DNA from: Bacteroides sp. OM05-12
GTDB lineage: Bacteria; Bacteroidota; Bacteroidia; Bacteroidales; Bacteroidaceae
Length of the DNA stretch: 64,000 nucleotides
Reading direction: 5' to 3'
Assembly: GCF_003438995.1 (NCBI RefSeq)
Contig: NZ_QSUN01000007.1
Span: 114,295 to 178,294 of the forward strand
Numbering within the stretch: position 1 is the stretch's first letter; every line of letters starts with the position of its first letter. The notes beneath the pieces are model-generated. The model had not been told where the DNA came from and did no database searches. It saw only the letters and a list, made by a program, of their open reading frames with translations. Below, one piece after another: positions 36,121 to 46,397 of the stretch. Made by a program: the position numbers and the translations under genes.

Positions 36121-38265
36121 CTATTCGTCCATCAGGATTTCAAGTATCTGGCAAGCCGCCTTAGCCACCGGAGTACCCGGGCCAAAGATGGCAGCTACAC
36201 CGGCTTTGTACAAGAAGTCATAATCTTGTGCAGGGATAACACCTCCTGCAATCACAATAATGTCTTCACGACCAAGCTTCTTCAGTTCTTCAAGAATCTG
36301 CGGAATCAAAGTCTTATGTCCGGCAGCCAATGAAGATACACCAACTGCATGAACATCATTCTCAACAGCTTCGCGAGCAGCCTCTGCCGGAGTCTGGAAC
36401 AATGGTCCCATATCTACGTCGAAACCACAATCGGCATAACCTGTTGCCACAACTTTAGCACCACGGTCGTGTCCGTCTTGTCCCATCTTGGCAATCATGA
36501 TACGAGGACGGCGACCTTCTTTCTTCGCAAACTTCTCGGTCAACTCGCAAGCTCTTACAAAGTCTGCATCTTTTTTACTTTCTGATGAATACACGCCTGA
36601 TATTGTTCTGATTATTGCTTTATAACGTCCTACAACCTTTTCGCAAGCATAAGAAATTTCACCCAACGTAGCGCGAACTCTTGCAGCTTCTACCGCCAAT
36701 TCCAACAAGTTACCTTCTTTGGTCTCTACGCACTTAGTGATAGCTTCCAACGCTTTCTGAACTTCCGCTTCATTACGTCCTTCTTTCAAACGCTTCAAGT
36801 TTTCAATCTGTTCCAGACGAACAGCCGTATTATCCACTTCAAGAATATCAATCGGATCTTCTTTCTCCAAACGATACTTATTTGTACCTACAATTGTTTG
36901 TGCGCCGGAGTCGATGCGAGCCTGTGTACGTGCTGCCGCCTCTTCGATACGCATCTTTGGAATACCGGTTTCAATAGCTTTCGCCATACCACCCAGCTTT
37001 TCAACTTCCTGAATCAATTCCCAGGCTTTATGAGCGAGTTCGTTTGTCAAAGACTCTACATAGTAAGAACCTCCCCATGGGTCTACATTCTTACAAATAT
37101 TCGTTTCTTCCTGAATATAAATCTGAGTATTACGTGCGATACGTGCAGAGAAATCTGTCGGCAACGCAATAGCCTCATCCAATGCATTCGTGTGAAGTGA
37201 CTGTGTATGTCCCAATGCAGCAGCCATAGCTTCGATACAAGTACGACCTACATTATTGAACGGATCCTGCTCGGTCAACGACCATCCTGAAGTCTGGGAG
37301 TGCGTACGCAAAGCCAGTGATTTCGGATTCTTCGGATTAAATTGCTTCACAATCTTCGCCCAAAGCATACGTGCGGCACGCATCTTGGCAATCTCCATAA
37401 AGTGATTCATACCGATGGCCCAGAAGAATGACAAACGTGGTGCAAATGCATCAATGTCAATACCTGCAGCAACTCCGGCACGAAGATATTCAAGACCGTC
37501 AGCCAATGTGTAAGCCAATTCGATATCCGCCGTAGCACCTGCTTCCTGCATGTGATAACCGGAGATAGAGATAGAATTGAACTTAGGCATCTTCTGTGAT
37601 GTATATTCAAAGATGTCAGAAATAATACGCATAGAAAATGCAGGCGGATAAATATAAGTATTACGCACCATGAACTCTTTCAGAATATCATTCTGAATTG
37701 TTCCTGCCATCTCTTCCAATTTAGCACCTTGTTCCAATCCTGCATTGATATAGAATGCCATAATCGGAAGTACGGCACCATTCATAGTCATGGATACAGA
37801 CATCTTATTCAATGGAATACCATCAAATAAAACTTTCATATTCTCCAATGAACAGATGGATACACCTGCTTTACCGACATCACCTACCACACGCTCGTGA
37901 TCAGGGTCATAACCACGGTGAGTAGGAAGGTCAAATGCAACAGACAAACCTTTCTGACCGGAAGCTAGATTACGACGATAGAAAGCGTTTGATTCTTCGG
38001 CTGTAGAGAATCCGGCATACTGACGAATAGTCCACGGACGAAGGGTATACATTACCGAGTACGGACCACGAAGATAAGGAGGAATACCCGCCACAAAGTC
38101 CAGATGTTCCATACCTTCCAAGTCTTCTTTTGTATAAACAGGCTTCACATTGATGTGTTCCGGAGTTTTCCAGTCTGCTTCAATGCCGTTAGCCTTTTGC
38201 CATTCAGCCCCGTTTACGGGTTTGAATCCGGCATAAATATCTATATTCTTAAAATTTGGTTTCAT
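36121..38265 (-). CDS. mutB: Methylmalonyl-CoA mutase large (catalytic) subunit
   Basis: 714 aa, normal length. N-terminal TIM-barrel with [35 protein letters not shown] and [25 protein letters not shown]. The C-terminal cobalamin domain has the DGHDRGAKV motif (D-x-H-x-x-G) whose His ligates cobalt. It interconverts succinyl-CoA and methylmalonyl-CoA in propionate formation from succinate, a hallmark of Bacteroides fermentation. Starts 6 nt after mutA; both on the minus strand. Confidence 0.97.
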   Translation of the reverse strand: MKPNFKNIDIYAGFKPVNGAEWQKANGIEADWKTPEHINVKPVYTKEDLEGMEHLDFVAGIPPYLRGPYSVMYTLRPWTIRQYAGFSTAEESNAFYRRNLASGQKGLSVAFDLPTHRGYDPDHERVVGDVGKAGVSICSLENMKVLFDGIPLNKMSVSMTMNGAVLPIMAFYINAGLEQGAKLEEMAGTIQNDILKEFMVRNTYIYPPAFSMRIISDIFEYTSQKMPKFNSISISGYHMQEAGATADIELAYTLADGLEYLRAGVAAGIDIDAFAPRLSFFWAIGMNHFMEIAKMRAARMLWAKIVKQFNPKNPKSLALRTHSQTSGWSLTEQDPFNNVGRTCIEAMAAALGHTQSLHTNALDEAIALPTDFSARIARNTQIYIQEETNICKNVDPWGGSYYVESLTNELAHKAWELIQEVEKLGGMAKAIETGIPKMRIEEAAARTQARIDSGAQTIVGTNKYRLEKEDPIDILEVDNTAVRLEQIENLKRLKEGRNEAEVQKALEAITKCVETKEGNLLELAVEAARVRATLGEISYACEKVVGRYKAIIRTISGVYSSESKKDADFVRACELTEKFAKKEGRRPRIMIAKMGQDGHDRGAKVVATGYADCGFDVDMGPLFQTPAEAAREAVENDVHAVGVSSLAAGHKTLIPQILEELKKLGREDIIVIAGGVIPAQDYDFLYKAGVAAIFGPGTPVAKAACQILEILMDE

Positions 38266-38271
38266 AATTTC

Positions 38272-40140
38272 TTACTTTATTCCTAACTTAGCATTGAATT
38301 CTTTTAAAGTATCCAGTACATTGACACGTACATGGATAAAGTGTTCGATACCTGCAGCTTTCAAGTCCTCCATACATTCAGGAGCACCGGCTACAATAAA
38401 GATAGCACGATCACCAACAGCTTTGAATGCCGGAACAGCATATTCAGCATATTCATCGTCACTTGAACAGAGTACTACAATATCAGCACCTGCTTTCATC
38501 GCGGCTTCAACTCCCTCTTCCACTGTTGGGAAACCGAGATTATCAATTACCTGATAACCTGCACAAGCCAAGAAGTTACAAGAGAACTGTGCACGAGCCT
38601 GACGCATAGCCAAATTACCAATTGTGAGCATGAATGCTTTCGGACGTTTACCTGATGCTTCCGTCTGTAAACGCAATGCTTCAAATTCACTTGCTGCACG
38701 GTCAAAGTTCAACGTTTCGATAGTCTTTTCACAAGATTGTTCTTTATCACCACCTCCACAGCAACATTTCTGTTCAACAGGACGCTTGCCATTCGACAGT
38801 TCGTTGAAATTAGGATACTGATTAGTTCCCAACAAAATCTCTTTACGCTTAGATACGGCAATATGACGTGCCTTTCCGCTTTCGTTGATATCGTTTTGAA
38901 CACGTCCTTCTTTTACAGCAGACAGGAATCCGCCTTCTTCTTCCACTTTCAGGAATATGTTCCATGCCTGTTGAGCAATAGCGACAGTCAGATTCTCAAT
39001 ATAATAAGAACCGGCAGCCGGGTCTACGACTTTATCGAAATGAGATTCCTCTTTCAAAAGAAGTTGTTGGTTACGAGCGATACGTTCAGAGAAATCGTCC
39101 GGAGTTTCATAAGTTTTATTGAATGGAGTAACCGTCATTGAATCAACTCCGGCTAAAGCAGCGCTCATCGCTTCTGTCTGCGTACGCAGTAGATTCACAT
39201 GAGCATCAAATAATGTAAGATTGAAAGTAGATGTTTCAGCATGAGCCTTCATTTTACAAGCACAATCGCAAGTAGGATTATATTGCTTTACAATATCAGC
39301 CCATAGCATACGTCCGGCACGGAACTTTGCTATTTCCATAAAGTAGTTGGAACTGATACCGAAGTTAAATTTAATTCTCTTGGCTACTTCATCTACAGAA
39401 AGACCTGCATCCGTTAATTTACCCAAATACTCATTACCCCAAGCCAGAGCATAACCTAACTCTTGGGAAATATAAGCACCTGCATTATTCAACGTAAGTG
39501 CATTTACATTAATACATCTATAAAGAGGAAGCGGAGCAAGAGTTTCTATCAATTCTTTAGCCGTAGCTACAAAATCAGAAACGTCTTTACCTTTCTTCAT
39601 CATTTTATTCATCGGATCATAATTGACCGATCCCTGAAGCTTGGTTAAATCATAACCTTTCTTTTGGTAATAAGCTACCAAAAGTTTTGCCAGTTCAACC
39701 GTATGGCCTTGGCAAGTAGAAAAGTTCAACTCTACACATTCAGCACAGATTTCGTTCAACAAGGTTTCAATATAATCGGCACTTAAATCTTTAGCTTTAA
39801 TAGTGAAACCGATAGAATCAACACCCTTCATCAGAACGTCCAGTGCTTTTGCATTAGCATCTTTTGCATTGTCTACTTTAATATCCTGGCGAACAAACCA
39901 AGTATTATCTTTCTTAGTCCCTCGTAAGTAAGGGAATTCACCGGGAAGACCTTCTGTCGTTTTTAGATTTTGCAAATCTTCTTGCCGATAAAAAGGCTTA
40001 ACTTTAAATCCTTCGTTTGTTTTCCAAACGAGTTTCTTTTCGAAATCAGCGCCTTTAAGGTCGGCTGTGATTTTTTCCATCCACTTCTCTGTGGAAACCG
40101 GAAGAAAATCCGAAAAGAGTTTTTCTTTACTATCTGCCAT
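38272..40140 (-). CDS. mutA: Methylmalonyl-CoA mutase small subunit
   Basis: 622 aa, usual size for the small, non-catalytic subunit that pairs with MutB. The TIM-barrel half is followed at about residues 463-475 by a Cys-rich insert KCCCGGGDKEQSC, then a B12-binding-like domain without the D-x-H-x-x-G motif (FMLTIGNLAMRQARAQFSCNFLACAGYQVIDNLGFPTVEEGVEA). The insert is unusual and may bind a metal. First gene of the mutAB operon. Confidence 0.95.
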   Translation of the reverse strand: MADSKEKLFSDFLPVSTEKWMEKITADLKGADFEKKLVWKTNEGFKVKPFYRQEDLQNLKTTEGLPGEFPYLRGTKKDNTWFVRQDIKVDNAKDANAKALDVLMKGVDSIGFTIKAKDLSADYIETLLNEICAECVELNFSTCQGHTVELAKLLVAYYQKKGYDLTKLQGSVNYDPMNKMMKKGKDVSDFVATAKELIETLAPLPLYRCINVNALTLNNAGAYISQELGYALAWGNEYLGKLTDAGLSVDEVAKRIKFNFGISSNYFMEIAKFRAGRMLWADIVKQYNPTCDCACKMKAHAETSTFNLTLFDAHVNLLRTQTEAMSAALAGVDSMTVTPFNKTYETPDDFSERIARNQQLLLKEESHFDKVVDPAAGSYYIENLTVAIAQQAWNIFLKVEEEGGFLSAVKEGRVQNDINESGKARHIAVSKRKEILLGTNQYPNFNELSNGKRPVEQKCCCGGGDKEQSCEKTIETLNFDRAASEFEALRLQTEASGKRPKAFMLTIGNLAMRQARAQFSCNFLACAGYQVIDNLGFPTVEEGVEAAMKAGADIVVLCSSDDEYAEYAVPAFKAVGDRAIFIVAGAPECMEDLKAAGIEHFIHVRVNVLDTLKEFNAKLGIK

Positions 40141-40205
40141 AGTTTATTGTATTAATAAAAGTAAGATTAATTAAATTTGCTTGTTTATTTGCTATTGCAA
40201 ACACG

Positions 40206-40213
40206 CAAATATA
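40206..40213 (-). promoter_or_regulatory. -7 promoter box of mutAB
   Basis: The minus strand reads TATATTTG (TAnnTTTG), 66 nt upstream of the mutA ATG. No clear -33 element. Confidence 0.4.
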
Positions 40214-40364
40214 GCTAATAACTAATAATAGGCATAGGTTTTTATGGATTTTTCGCAGACAAAACTGTCACTTTGTTAATTTAAAGAACAAAAAATCAAG
40301 AATTGCAATGCTCATATATCAAAACAACAGTTATGTAATCGATTAAAATAAAAACAAGGAAAGC

Positions 40365-40395
40365 ATTGGTTACTAAAATAGTTTAACTACTTTTG
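40365..40395 (+). promoter_or_regulatory. Promoter of the AspT/YidE-type transporter gene
   Basis: ATTG at 40365-40368, a 19-nt spacer, then TACTTTTG at 40388-40395, close to the Bacteroides consensus. It lies inside the longer open frame from 40393, which supports ATG 40429 as the start. Confidence 0.6.
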
Positions 40396-40428
40396 CACCC
40401 GATTTCAAAAATTATTAATTTTTTAGAT

Positions 40429-42093
40429 ATGGATTGGATTCTCGATTTACTATGGAAGCCCGATTCCGTAGCCCATATTGTATTTTTGTATGCCTTTGTT
40501 ATTTCCGTAGGTGTAATGCTTGGAAAGATTAAGGTATTCGGAGTTTCACTAGGAGTTACATTCGTGCTTTTTGTGGGTATTTTAATGGGACATTTCGGTT
40601 TCACCGGAGACACACATATTCTTCATTTTATCCGTGACTTCGGATTGATCCTGTTTGTGTTCTGTATCGGTTTACAGGTAGGTCCTTCCTTCTTTTCTTC
40701 TTTCAAGAAAGGTGGGATGACATTAAACTTGCTGGCATTTCTCATCGTAGCGCTCAATGTTATCGTAGCATTAAGTCTCTACTTTATCATGGGAGATAGG
40801 ATCAGCCTGCCAATGATGGTAGGTATTCTTTGTGGAGCAGTAACAAACACGCCGGGACTCGGAGCTGCACAAGAGGCTCTTTCACAGATAGACTATACGG
40901 GTGATCCTATTGCTTTAGGCTATGCATGCGCATATCCGCTGGGGGTAATTGGTATTATCGGTTCTATCATCGCTATCCGTTATATCTTCAGAATCAGTTT
41001 TGACCACGAAGAAAAAGATTGGAACCATCAAACAGAAGATACACACCATCCTCCTTTCGTATTCCATGTAGAAGTACATAATGAGGCGATCTTCGGCAAA
41101 ACACTTGGCAGTGTCGGTAGCTTTCTCGGACGTCCGTTTGTTTGTTCACGTATCTGCAAACAGGGTGAGATAAGTAGTCCCACAACAGAAACCTTATTGA
41201 ACGAAGGTGATCAATTACGTATTATCTGTTCGGAAGAAGATAAAGAAGCCGTATGTGTATTCTTGGGGAAAGAGGTTGATATAGATCTTGCACAAAAAGA
41301 CTCTCCGCTAGTTTCACGCCGTATATTAGTTACAAAGACAGAAATTAACGGTAAAAGACTTGGAGCACTGAACTTCCGCAGTATGTACGGGGTAAACGTA
41401 ACCCGCGTAAACCGTGCCGGAATGGACTTATTTGCAAATCATAATCTGGAGTTGCAAGTAGGTGACCGCGTCATGGTAGTTGGTTCGGAAGAGGCAGTGG
41501 AACGAGTAGCCTGTGTACTTGGTAATTCATTGAAACGCTTGAATGAACCTAACATTATCACTATATTTATAGGTATCTTCTTAGGAATATTAGTTGGAAG
41601 TCTTCCTATCGCTTTCCCTGGAATGCCTACTCCATTGAAACTAGGTTTGGCCGGCGGTCCACTAGTCGTTGCTATTTTAATAGGACGTTTCGGAGCAAGG
41701 ATGCACTTGGTTACTTATACTACACAAAGTGCCAATCTGATGTTGCGTGAGATAGGTATCGTCCTTTTCCTTGCCAGTGTAGGTATAGAGGCCGGAGCCA
41801 ACTTTGTGCATACGGTAGTAGAAGGTGACGGACTTCTTTATGTGGGCGTCGGATTCCTTATTACGGTTATCCCGCTATTGCTTGTCGGTCTGTTTGCCCG
41901 TTTATATTATAAGACGAACTACTTTATGTTAATGGGACTTATTGCCGGAAGCAATACCGATCCTCCCGCCTTAGCATATTCCAGTCAGGTAACAGGAAGC
42001 GATGCACCGGCCGTAGGCTACTCTACCGTTTATCCATTATCCATGTTCCTGCGTATTTTAACCGGACAAATGATAATCTTGCTACTATGCTAA
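40429..42093 (+). CDS. AspT/YidE/YbjL-family transporter with two TrkA-C domains
   Basis: About 554 aa. Two membrane halves (about residues 1-185 and 375-550), each with 'LxxxGxQxGPxFFxxF/ SxGxExG' type motifs: [18 protein letters not shown] and [15 protein letters not shown]. Both halves carry an [12 protein letters not shown] / [13 protein letters not shown] motif. Between them are two RCK_C/TrkA-C domains (about 205-285, 295-370). This is the aspartate:alanine exchanger duplicated-region architecture; real substrate unknown. A terminator follows at once. Confidence 0.88.
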   Translation: MDWILDLLWKPDSVAHIVFLYAFVISVGVMLGKIKVFGVSLGVTFVLFVGILMGHFGFTGDTHILHFIRDFGLILFVFCIGLQVGPSFFSSFKKGGMTLNLLAFLIVALNVIVALSLYFIMGDRISLPMMVGILCGAVTNTPGLGAAQEALSQIDYTGDPIALGYACAYPLGVIGIIGSIIAIRYIFRISFDHEEKDWNHQTEDTHHPPFVFHVEVHNEAIFGKTLGSVGSFLGRPFVCSRICKQGEISSPTTETLLNEGDQLRIICSEEDKEAVCVFLGKEVDIDLAQKDSPLVSRRILVTKTEINGKRLGALNFRSMYGVNVTRVNRAGMDLFANHNLELQVGDRVMVVGSEEAVERVACVLGNSLKRLNEPNIITIFIGIFLGILVGSLPIAFPGMPTPLKLGLAGGPLVVAILIGRFGARMHLVTYTTQSANLMLREIGIVLFLASVGIEAGANFVHTVVEGDGLLYVGVGFLITVIPLLLVGLFARLYYKTNYFMLMGLIAGSNTDPPALAYSSQVTGSDAPAVGYSTVYPLSMFLRILTGQMIILLLC

Positions 42094-42126
42094 AGTAGAA
42101 ATAGAACATATATATTTACCCAACAG

Positions 42127-42177
42127 GTCCCCTGCAATCACCCGATTACTATGGAGTTGATTGCAGGGGACTTTTTT
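42127..42177 (+). terminator. Strong Rho-independent terminator after the transporter gene
   Basis: Perfect 14-bp arms gtcccctgcaatca (42127-42140) and tgattgcaggggac (42158-42171), followed by TTTTTT. It overlaps the extra N-terminus that a frame starting at 42151 would give the next gene. Confidence 0.9.
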
Positions 42178-42198
42178 ATTCATAATAAAAACTACAAA

Positions 42199-44067
42199 AT
42201 GAAAACAGCACTAAAAAACAGCTTACTCATTTCATTCTTTCTTTTCCTATCAGGTCTAACTTCATGTCAGCAAAACAGTATTGAAAACATTTCCGATAAT
42301 GAAGTTACCCCTATCGCCATCAACAGCACCTCGCACATTCAGACAAGAGCTACCGACAAGAACTTTGATGCAAACGATGAAATCGGACTTTATGTATTAA
42401 AACAGCCTTATCATTTATCCGAAGAGCGTCACACAGATAACATGAGATTCAAATACAAAGAAAATACATGGACACCGGACGAAATCATTTATTATCCCTC
42501 CACCAAAGATCTGTGTGATTTCATAGCATATTATCCATATAAAAGTCTCGCAGTAGGAACAGGATCTTCTAAAATCTCATGCAAAGTAATGACAGATCAA
42601 AGCACACCTTATAATTTCTCCAAATCAGACTTCCTTGTAGCTGAAAAAACTTCTGTTTCTCCTACCATTGATGCTATTCCTTTAGTATTCAAACATAAGC
42701 TGGCTGAAATCCGTATCGAATTACTACCCGGAACCGGATTTGACTCCTTAGAAGAGTTATCCGCTACCAATCCGACTGTATCTATTAAAGGTGCAGCAAC
42801 GCAAGCGGTGTATGACATAGAGAGCAGAACATTTGCTGAACAAACAAATGTATCTGATATTATACCTGCAGGAGAGTTCAGTATCAGCTCCGGAAAGCTG
42901 CAAGGGAAACGGGCAATAGTCGTACCCCAAGAGATAGAAGGAGATAAGCTGTTTGTGGAAGTAAATGCAGGAGGCAAAAGTTACAGCTTCACATTCGGAG
43001 AAAAGCACATCATCGCACCTTCAACCATAGAAACTTATACTTTGACCATAAAACGTGCAGCACCTCAAGGTACAATAGAAACGGAAATTGCAGAGTGGGA
43101 GAACAATAGTAGTATCAATGGTGATTTGAACGAGAATGAAAACAAAGGAAACGATGACCCTACTCCTTCTGCCGATGCTTTTCGTATTCCACTACCGGAT
43201 TTCTCCAATTCTTCTGTTTACAAAGCAATGAACAATAACATTCAGATTGCAGAAATTTGCAGAGAGTACCTAAAAGCTGATGGTATAGATAACCAAGCTA
43301 TCGTAGTATATCCTGTAAAAAACGGGATTACCGACTTATCAAAAGGATATGTGGCACAAATCTTGGATGGGAACAATGGTAACCCGTTAACAACATCAAT
43401 ACATGGTGGTACCGTTATTTGGAATACTACAAACAATACACTTAGTTACACCGCAGGCACATTATCTTCCTCCTCTACTGTATATATTGATAAAGAAGGC
43501 AATATCGGAAACTCCAATGAAAGTTCAGCTTTAGAAGTTCTTTCCATAGAACCGGATGTTATTGATGACGACCGCTATTCACAACAATATTCTATTGCAA
43601 AAATCGGTTGTCAATACTGGACGACGGAAAACCTTGTGGTAACTTCATTTACAGATGGAACTCCAATCGCCTATTTGACAGATAAGAACAATGCAACATG
43701 GACAACATCTATTAGCAAGTCGACTCCGGCTTATGGAAAAAAAGACCCTATCTTTTATTACAATTACGCAGCTATTTCCGGTAGCATTGCACCTATCGGA
43801 TGGGAAATACCGACTTTGGAACAATGGAATAAATTAAAGACTTATATTAATAATGATCCGGCGTTAATTACTGTCAAATCTTGGAGTGGAAGTAGTAATT
43901 TAACGGGATTTTCCATTGACATAACAGGTTATAGAAGAATGGATGGTACTTTTGAGAGTCAAACTTGTTGTTTCTGGCACACCACAGGAGGAATAAAAAT
44001 AAGCTCAAACATAGTAGAAGAAGCAAAAACAGATAATGGCTACAGCATCCGTTGCATAAGAAAATAG
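42199..44067 (+). CDS. Fimbrillin-like lipoprotein with C-terminal FISUMP domain
   Basis: About 622 aa. SPII signal MKTALKNSLLISFFLFLSGLTSC with lipobox LTSC. The N-terminal ~300 residues are fimbrillin (Mfa2/FimB-like): TSHIQTRATDKNFDANDEIGLYV, FIAYYPY, VFKHKLAEIRIEL, ETYTLTIKRA. After an acidic linker (ENENKGNDDPTPSA) and a beta region, the last ~150 residues are a FISUMP (major paralogous) domain: IGCQYWTTENL, GWEIPTLEQWNKL, GYRRMDG, SIRCIRK. Outer-surface display is inferred. ATG 42199 is used because an earlier ATG at 42151 lies inside the terminator. Confidence 0.85.
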   Translation: MKTALKNSLLISFFLFLSGLTSCQQNSIENISDNEVTPIAINSTSHIQTRATDKNFDANDEIGLYVLKQPYHLSEERHTDNMRFKYKENTWTPDEIIYYPSTKDLCDFIAYYPYKSLAVGTGSSKISCKVMTDQSTPYNFSKSDFLVAEKTSVSPTIDAIPLVFKHKLAEIRIELLPGTGFDSLEELSATNPTVSIKGAATQAVYDIESRTFAEQTNVSDIIPAGEFSISSGKLQGKRAIVVPQEIEGDKLFVEVNAGGKSYSFTFGEKHIIAPSTIETYTLTIKRAAPQGTIETEIAEWENNSSINGDLNENENKGNDDPTPSADAFRIPLPDFSNSSVYKAMNNNIQIAEICREYLKADGIDNQAIVVYPVKNGITDLSKGYVAQILDGNNGNPLTTSIHGGTVIWNTTNNTLSYTAGTLSSSSTVYIDKEGNIGNSNESSALEVLSIEPDVIDDDRYSQQYSIAKIGCQYWTTENLVVTSFTDGTPIAYLTDKNNATWTTSISKSTPAYGKKDPIFYYNYAAISGSIAPIGWEIPTLEQWNKLKTYINNDPALITVKSWSGSSNLTGFSIDITGYRRMDGTFESQTCCFWHTTGGIKISSNIVEEAKTDNGYSIRCIRK

Positions 44068-44100
44068 GCACTAGAAAAAAGACTATAATTCGACGCATAA

Positions 44101-44181
44101 CATCATACGGTCGATTGATTACAAACTCCTATCGTTTGTAATCAATCGACCGTACCTTTGTTGACAACGGACCGTATGATG
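44101..44181. repeat. Dispersed palindromic repeat, copy 2 (perfect hairpin)
   Basis: A 21-bp perfect inverted repeat (44106-44126 / 44134-44154; half-site cggtcgattgattacaaac) with a 7-nt loop tcctatc. It is nested in an outer repeat catcatacggtc (44101-44112) / gaccgtatgatg (44170-44181). The central acaaactcctatcgtt is shared with copies near 291 and 63799. It sits between convergent genes and could also act as a bidirectional terminator. Confidence 0.8.
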
Positions 44182-44211
44182 ATTTTTATAGGTTCTATAG
44201 GAATTTTCTAT

Positions 44212-45438
44212 CTATTCTTCAGAGATACAGAATCCGGCATTCTTTAAATCCTCCCAATATCCCGGATAAGATTTGGACACGACCTGAGGATTATTAATTC
44301 TAATTTCACGCATTTTCAAACAAGCCGGAGCAAAAGCCATTGCCATCCGATGGTCTTCATAAGTATCTATTGCAGGAATAACATCAGGCATCTTATATTC
44401 ACTATTCCAATATAAGACAGAATCATTCTCCTCTTTTAATAAATAGCCTAATTTACTCATCTCCTTTATCAAAGCGGCAATACGGTCTGTCTCCTTTATT
44501 TTCAGGCTCTGCAATCCGGAGAAACGAAATGGTATACCCAATAAAGCACAAGTAACAACGAAAGTCTGTGCCAAATCAGGCTGCTCAACGAAATCATAGT
44601 CTAAAGTCTTCGCTGTTATGGCTGTCTTACTCAGTATTACCCCCTTCTTTGTGAAAGTGGTGGTAACACCCAAATGCTCAAAAATCTCCGCGACTTTACA
44701 ATCTCCTTGATAACTATCCGCAAAAAGCCCCAAAAGTTCGACTTCCGCTTTTTGTGATAAAGCCACCATCTGATACCAGTATGATGCAGCCGACCAATCA
44801 GATTCTACTACAAACGGACGTGAGATATAAGATTTTGACTCCACATTTATCAAACTATCCGATACCCATTCAGCATTCGCTCCAAAATCTTTCATCAGCT
44901 TTAATGTCAGATTAATATAAGGTTTAGATACAATCTCACCACTCAAACACAGTCTTAACCCGTCTTTCAATAAAGGAGCTATCATCAACAACGCAGATAT
45001 ATATTGCGAACTGACGCTACCCTTCATTGTTATATCTCCTCCCGACAATGTACTCCCTTTTATGCGCAATGGCGGAAAACCTTCCGTACCGATATATTCA
45101 ATATCTGCTCCCAACTCTCGCAAAGCATCTACTAAAATCTGTATCGGACGCTGCTGCATCCTTTTTGTCCCAGTTATTATCTTATCTCCGCTACTTACAG
45201 ATAAATAAGCAGTCAAAAAACGCATTGCCGTACCCGCCGCCATTATATCCATCACATTTTCTGCAGAATTCAATGCCTTGATCATTACACTCGTATCGTC
45301 ACAATCCGATAGATTTTGAGGAATAAACTCACCTTGAGCTAAAGCATTTATAATCAAAACCCGATTACTGATACTCTTTGAAGAGGGTAAATCAATCGAG
45401 GCATGCAATACATCCGGAGCAGAAACCTTAATTTGCAT
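44212..45438 (-). CDS. aroA: 3-phosphoshikimate 1-carboxyvinyltransferase (EPSP synthase)
   Basis: 408 aa, shorter than the ~430 aa of many bacteria but within range for Bacteroidetes. Motifs: LPSSKSISNRVLIINAL near the N-terminus, AGTAMRFLTAYL, SGDKIITGTKRMQQRPIQILVDAL and KETDRIAALIKEM; it ends YEDHRMAMAFAP...VSKSYPGYWEDL. It transfers the enolpyruvyl group of PEP to shikimate-3-phosphate in chorismate synthesis. Single gene on the minus strand with its own promoter. Confidence 0.96.
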   Translation of the reverse strand: MQIKVSAPDVLHASIDLPSSKSISNRVLIINALAQGEFIPQNLSDCDDTSVMIKALNSAENVMDIMAAGTAMRFLTAYLSVSSGDKIITGTKRMQQRPIQILVDALRELGADIEYIGTEGFPPLRIKGSTLSGGDITMKGSVSSQYISALLMIAPLLKDGLRLCLSGEIVSKPYINLTLKLMKDFGANAEWVSDSLINVESKSYISRPFVVESDWSAASYWYQMVALSQKAEVELLGLFADSYQGDCKVAEIFEHLGVTTTFTKKGVILSKTAITAKTLDYDFVEQPDLAQTFVVTCALLGIPFRFSGLQSLKIKETDRIAALIKEMSKLGYLLKEENDSVLYWNSEYKMPDVIPAIDTYEDHRMAMAFAPACLKMREIRINNPQVVSKSYPGYWEDLKNAGFCISEE

Positions 45439-45462
45439 AAACAGTTATTTTGATTGTTTCCA

Positions 45463-45494
45463 CAAAAGTAGAATAAATCCTATTTGTAGCCAAA
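45463..45494 (-). promoter_or_regulatory. Promoter of aroA
   Basis: On the minus strand TTTG (45494-45491), a 20-nt spacer, then TACTTTTG (45470-45463): a full -33/-7 consensus. The ATG is 24 nt downstream. Confidence 0.7.
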
Positions 45495-45549
45495 TAGAAA
45501 AGAAGAAAAGGCGAGATGAAACCTCAAATGATATTTTTTAATAAATTTA

Positions 45550-45580
45550 TTTGTATTTATTAATAGAAAGTGTAAATTTG
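45550..45580 (+). promoter_or_regulatory. Promoter of the membrane protein gene 45663
   Basis: TTTG (45550-45553), a 19-nt spacer, then TAAATTTG (45573-45580), a full -33/-7 consensus. The leader to ATG 45663 is about 75 nt. Confidence 0.7.
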
Positions 45581-45662
45581 TAAAATTCATCTAGTCACAA
45601 GATAAAAGAAATAGTTTAAAACCTATTTTGTATTATTAATCTCAAATTAAAAAACTAAAGAC

Positions 45663-46313
45663 ATGGAAAATGAAAGAAAAATTACCGTAATGGGGGTTAT
45701 CCAAGAAGGTATAGGCGTAGGATTAAAGAATTCGTTATCACTGCTCGGAGCAATTGTGCTATGGATACTCACTATCTGGATTCCTTACATCAACGTAGGA
45801 ACTACAATTGCGATATATACTATTCCCGTAGCTCTGAGTAAAGGAAAAGTAATCTCTCCGACTTTTATCTTTGATGCTAAATATCGTCAATACATGGGAG
45901 AATTCTTCACAATCATCGGCTTAATGATGATGTCCATTTTTCCTGCTATGCTCTTTATGGTAATTCCGGCATACGTTATTGCAATCGGATGGTCACTGGC
46001 TATCTATATTATGCTGGATAAAGGCATCGCACCGGGAGAATGTTTAGTTAGAAGCAATAAAGCAACTTATGGTTATAAATGGACTATATTTTTCATTAGT
46101 TTGGTATTATGCATTATTTACTATATCCTTATTTTCCTATTCGCCCTCATTCCAATAATAGGCATTATAGTTAATATTGCATTATCCCTCGCTTATGTTG
46201 CCATTAATTTAGGATGCAGCGCTGTTATCTACAAAAAATTAACTGTAGAGGCTTCGGATAAAGAAACAATAGTTCCGGAACCGGAAGCTACAATTACAGC
46301 TACAGAAGAATAA
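45663..46313 (+). CDS. Membrane protein of unknown function
   Basis: 216 aa. About five to six hydrophobic segments (about 25-60, 85-120, 140-160, 165-200), preceded by a short polar N-terminus (MENERKITVMGVIQEGIGVGL) and followed by an acidic tail (EASDKETIVPEPEATITATEE). The pattern IGWSLAIYIMLDKGIAPGECLVRSNKATYGYKW resembles integral membrane proteins of the DUF975 type, but this is uncertain. Single gene with its own promoter and terminator. Confidence 0.75.
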   Translation: MENERKITVMGVIQEGIGVGLKNSLSLLGAIVLWILTIWIPYINVGTTIAIYTIPVALSKGKVISPTFIFDAKYRQYMGEFFTIIGLMMMSIFPAMLFMVIPAYVIAIGWSLAIYIMLDKGIAPGECLVRSNKATYGYKWTIFFISLVLCIIYYILIFLFALIPIIGIIVNIALSLAYVAINLGCSAVIYKKLTVEASDKETIVPEPEATITATEE

Positions 46314-46331
46314 AATATATCCCCAAAAAAG

Positions 46332-46366
46332 AAAAAGGTCATTCGTTCATCCGAATGACCTTTTTT
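46332..46366. terminator. Bidirectional terminator between convergent genes
   Basis: Arms ggtcattcg (46337-46345) and cgaatgacc (46352-46360) with A-run before and TTTTTT after, so it works for both the membrane protein gene and the threonine aldolase gene. Confidence 0.8.
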
Positions 46367-46397
46367 ATCATATAAGTAGCAAAGCTGACAGACACTC

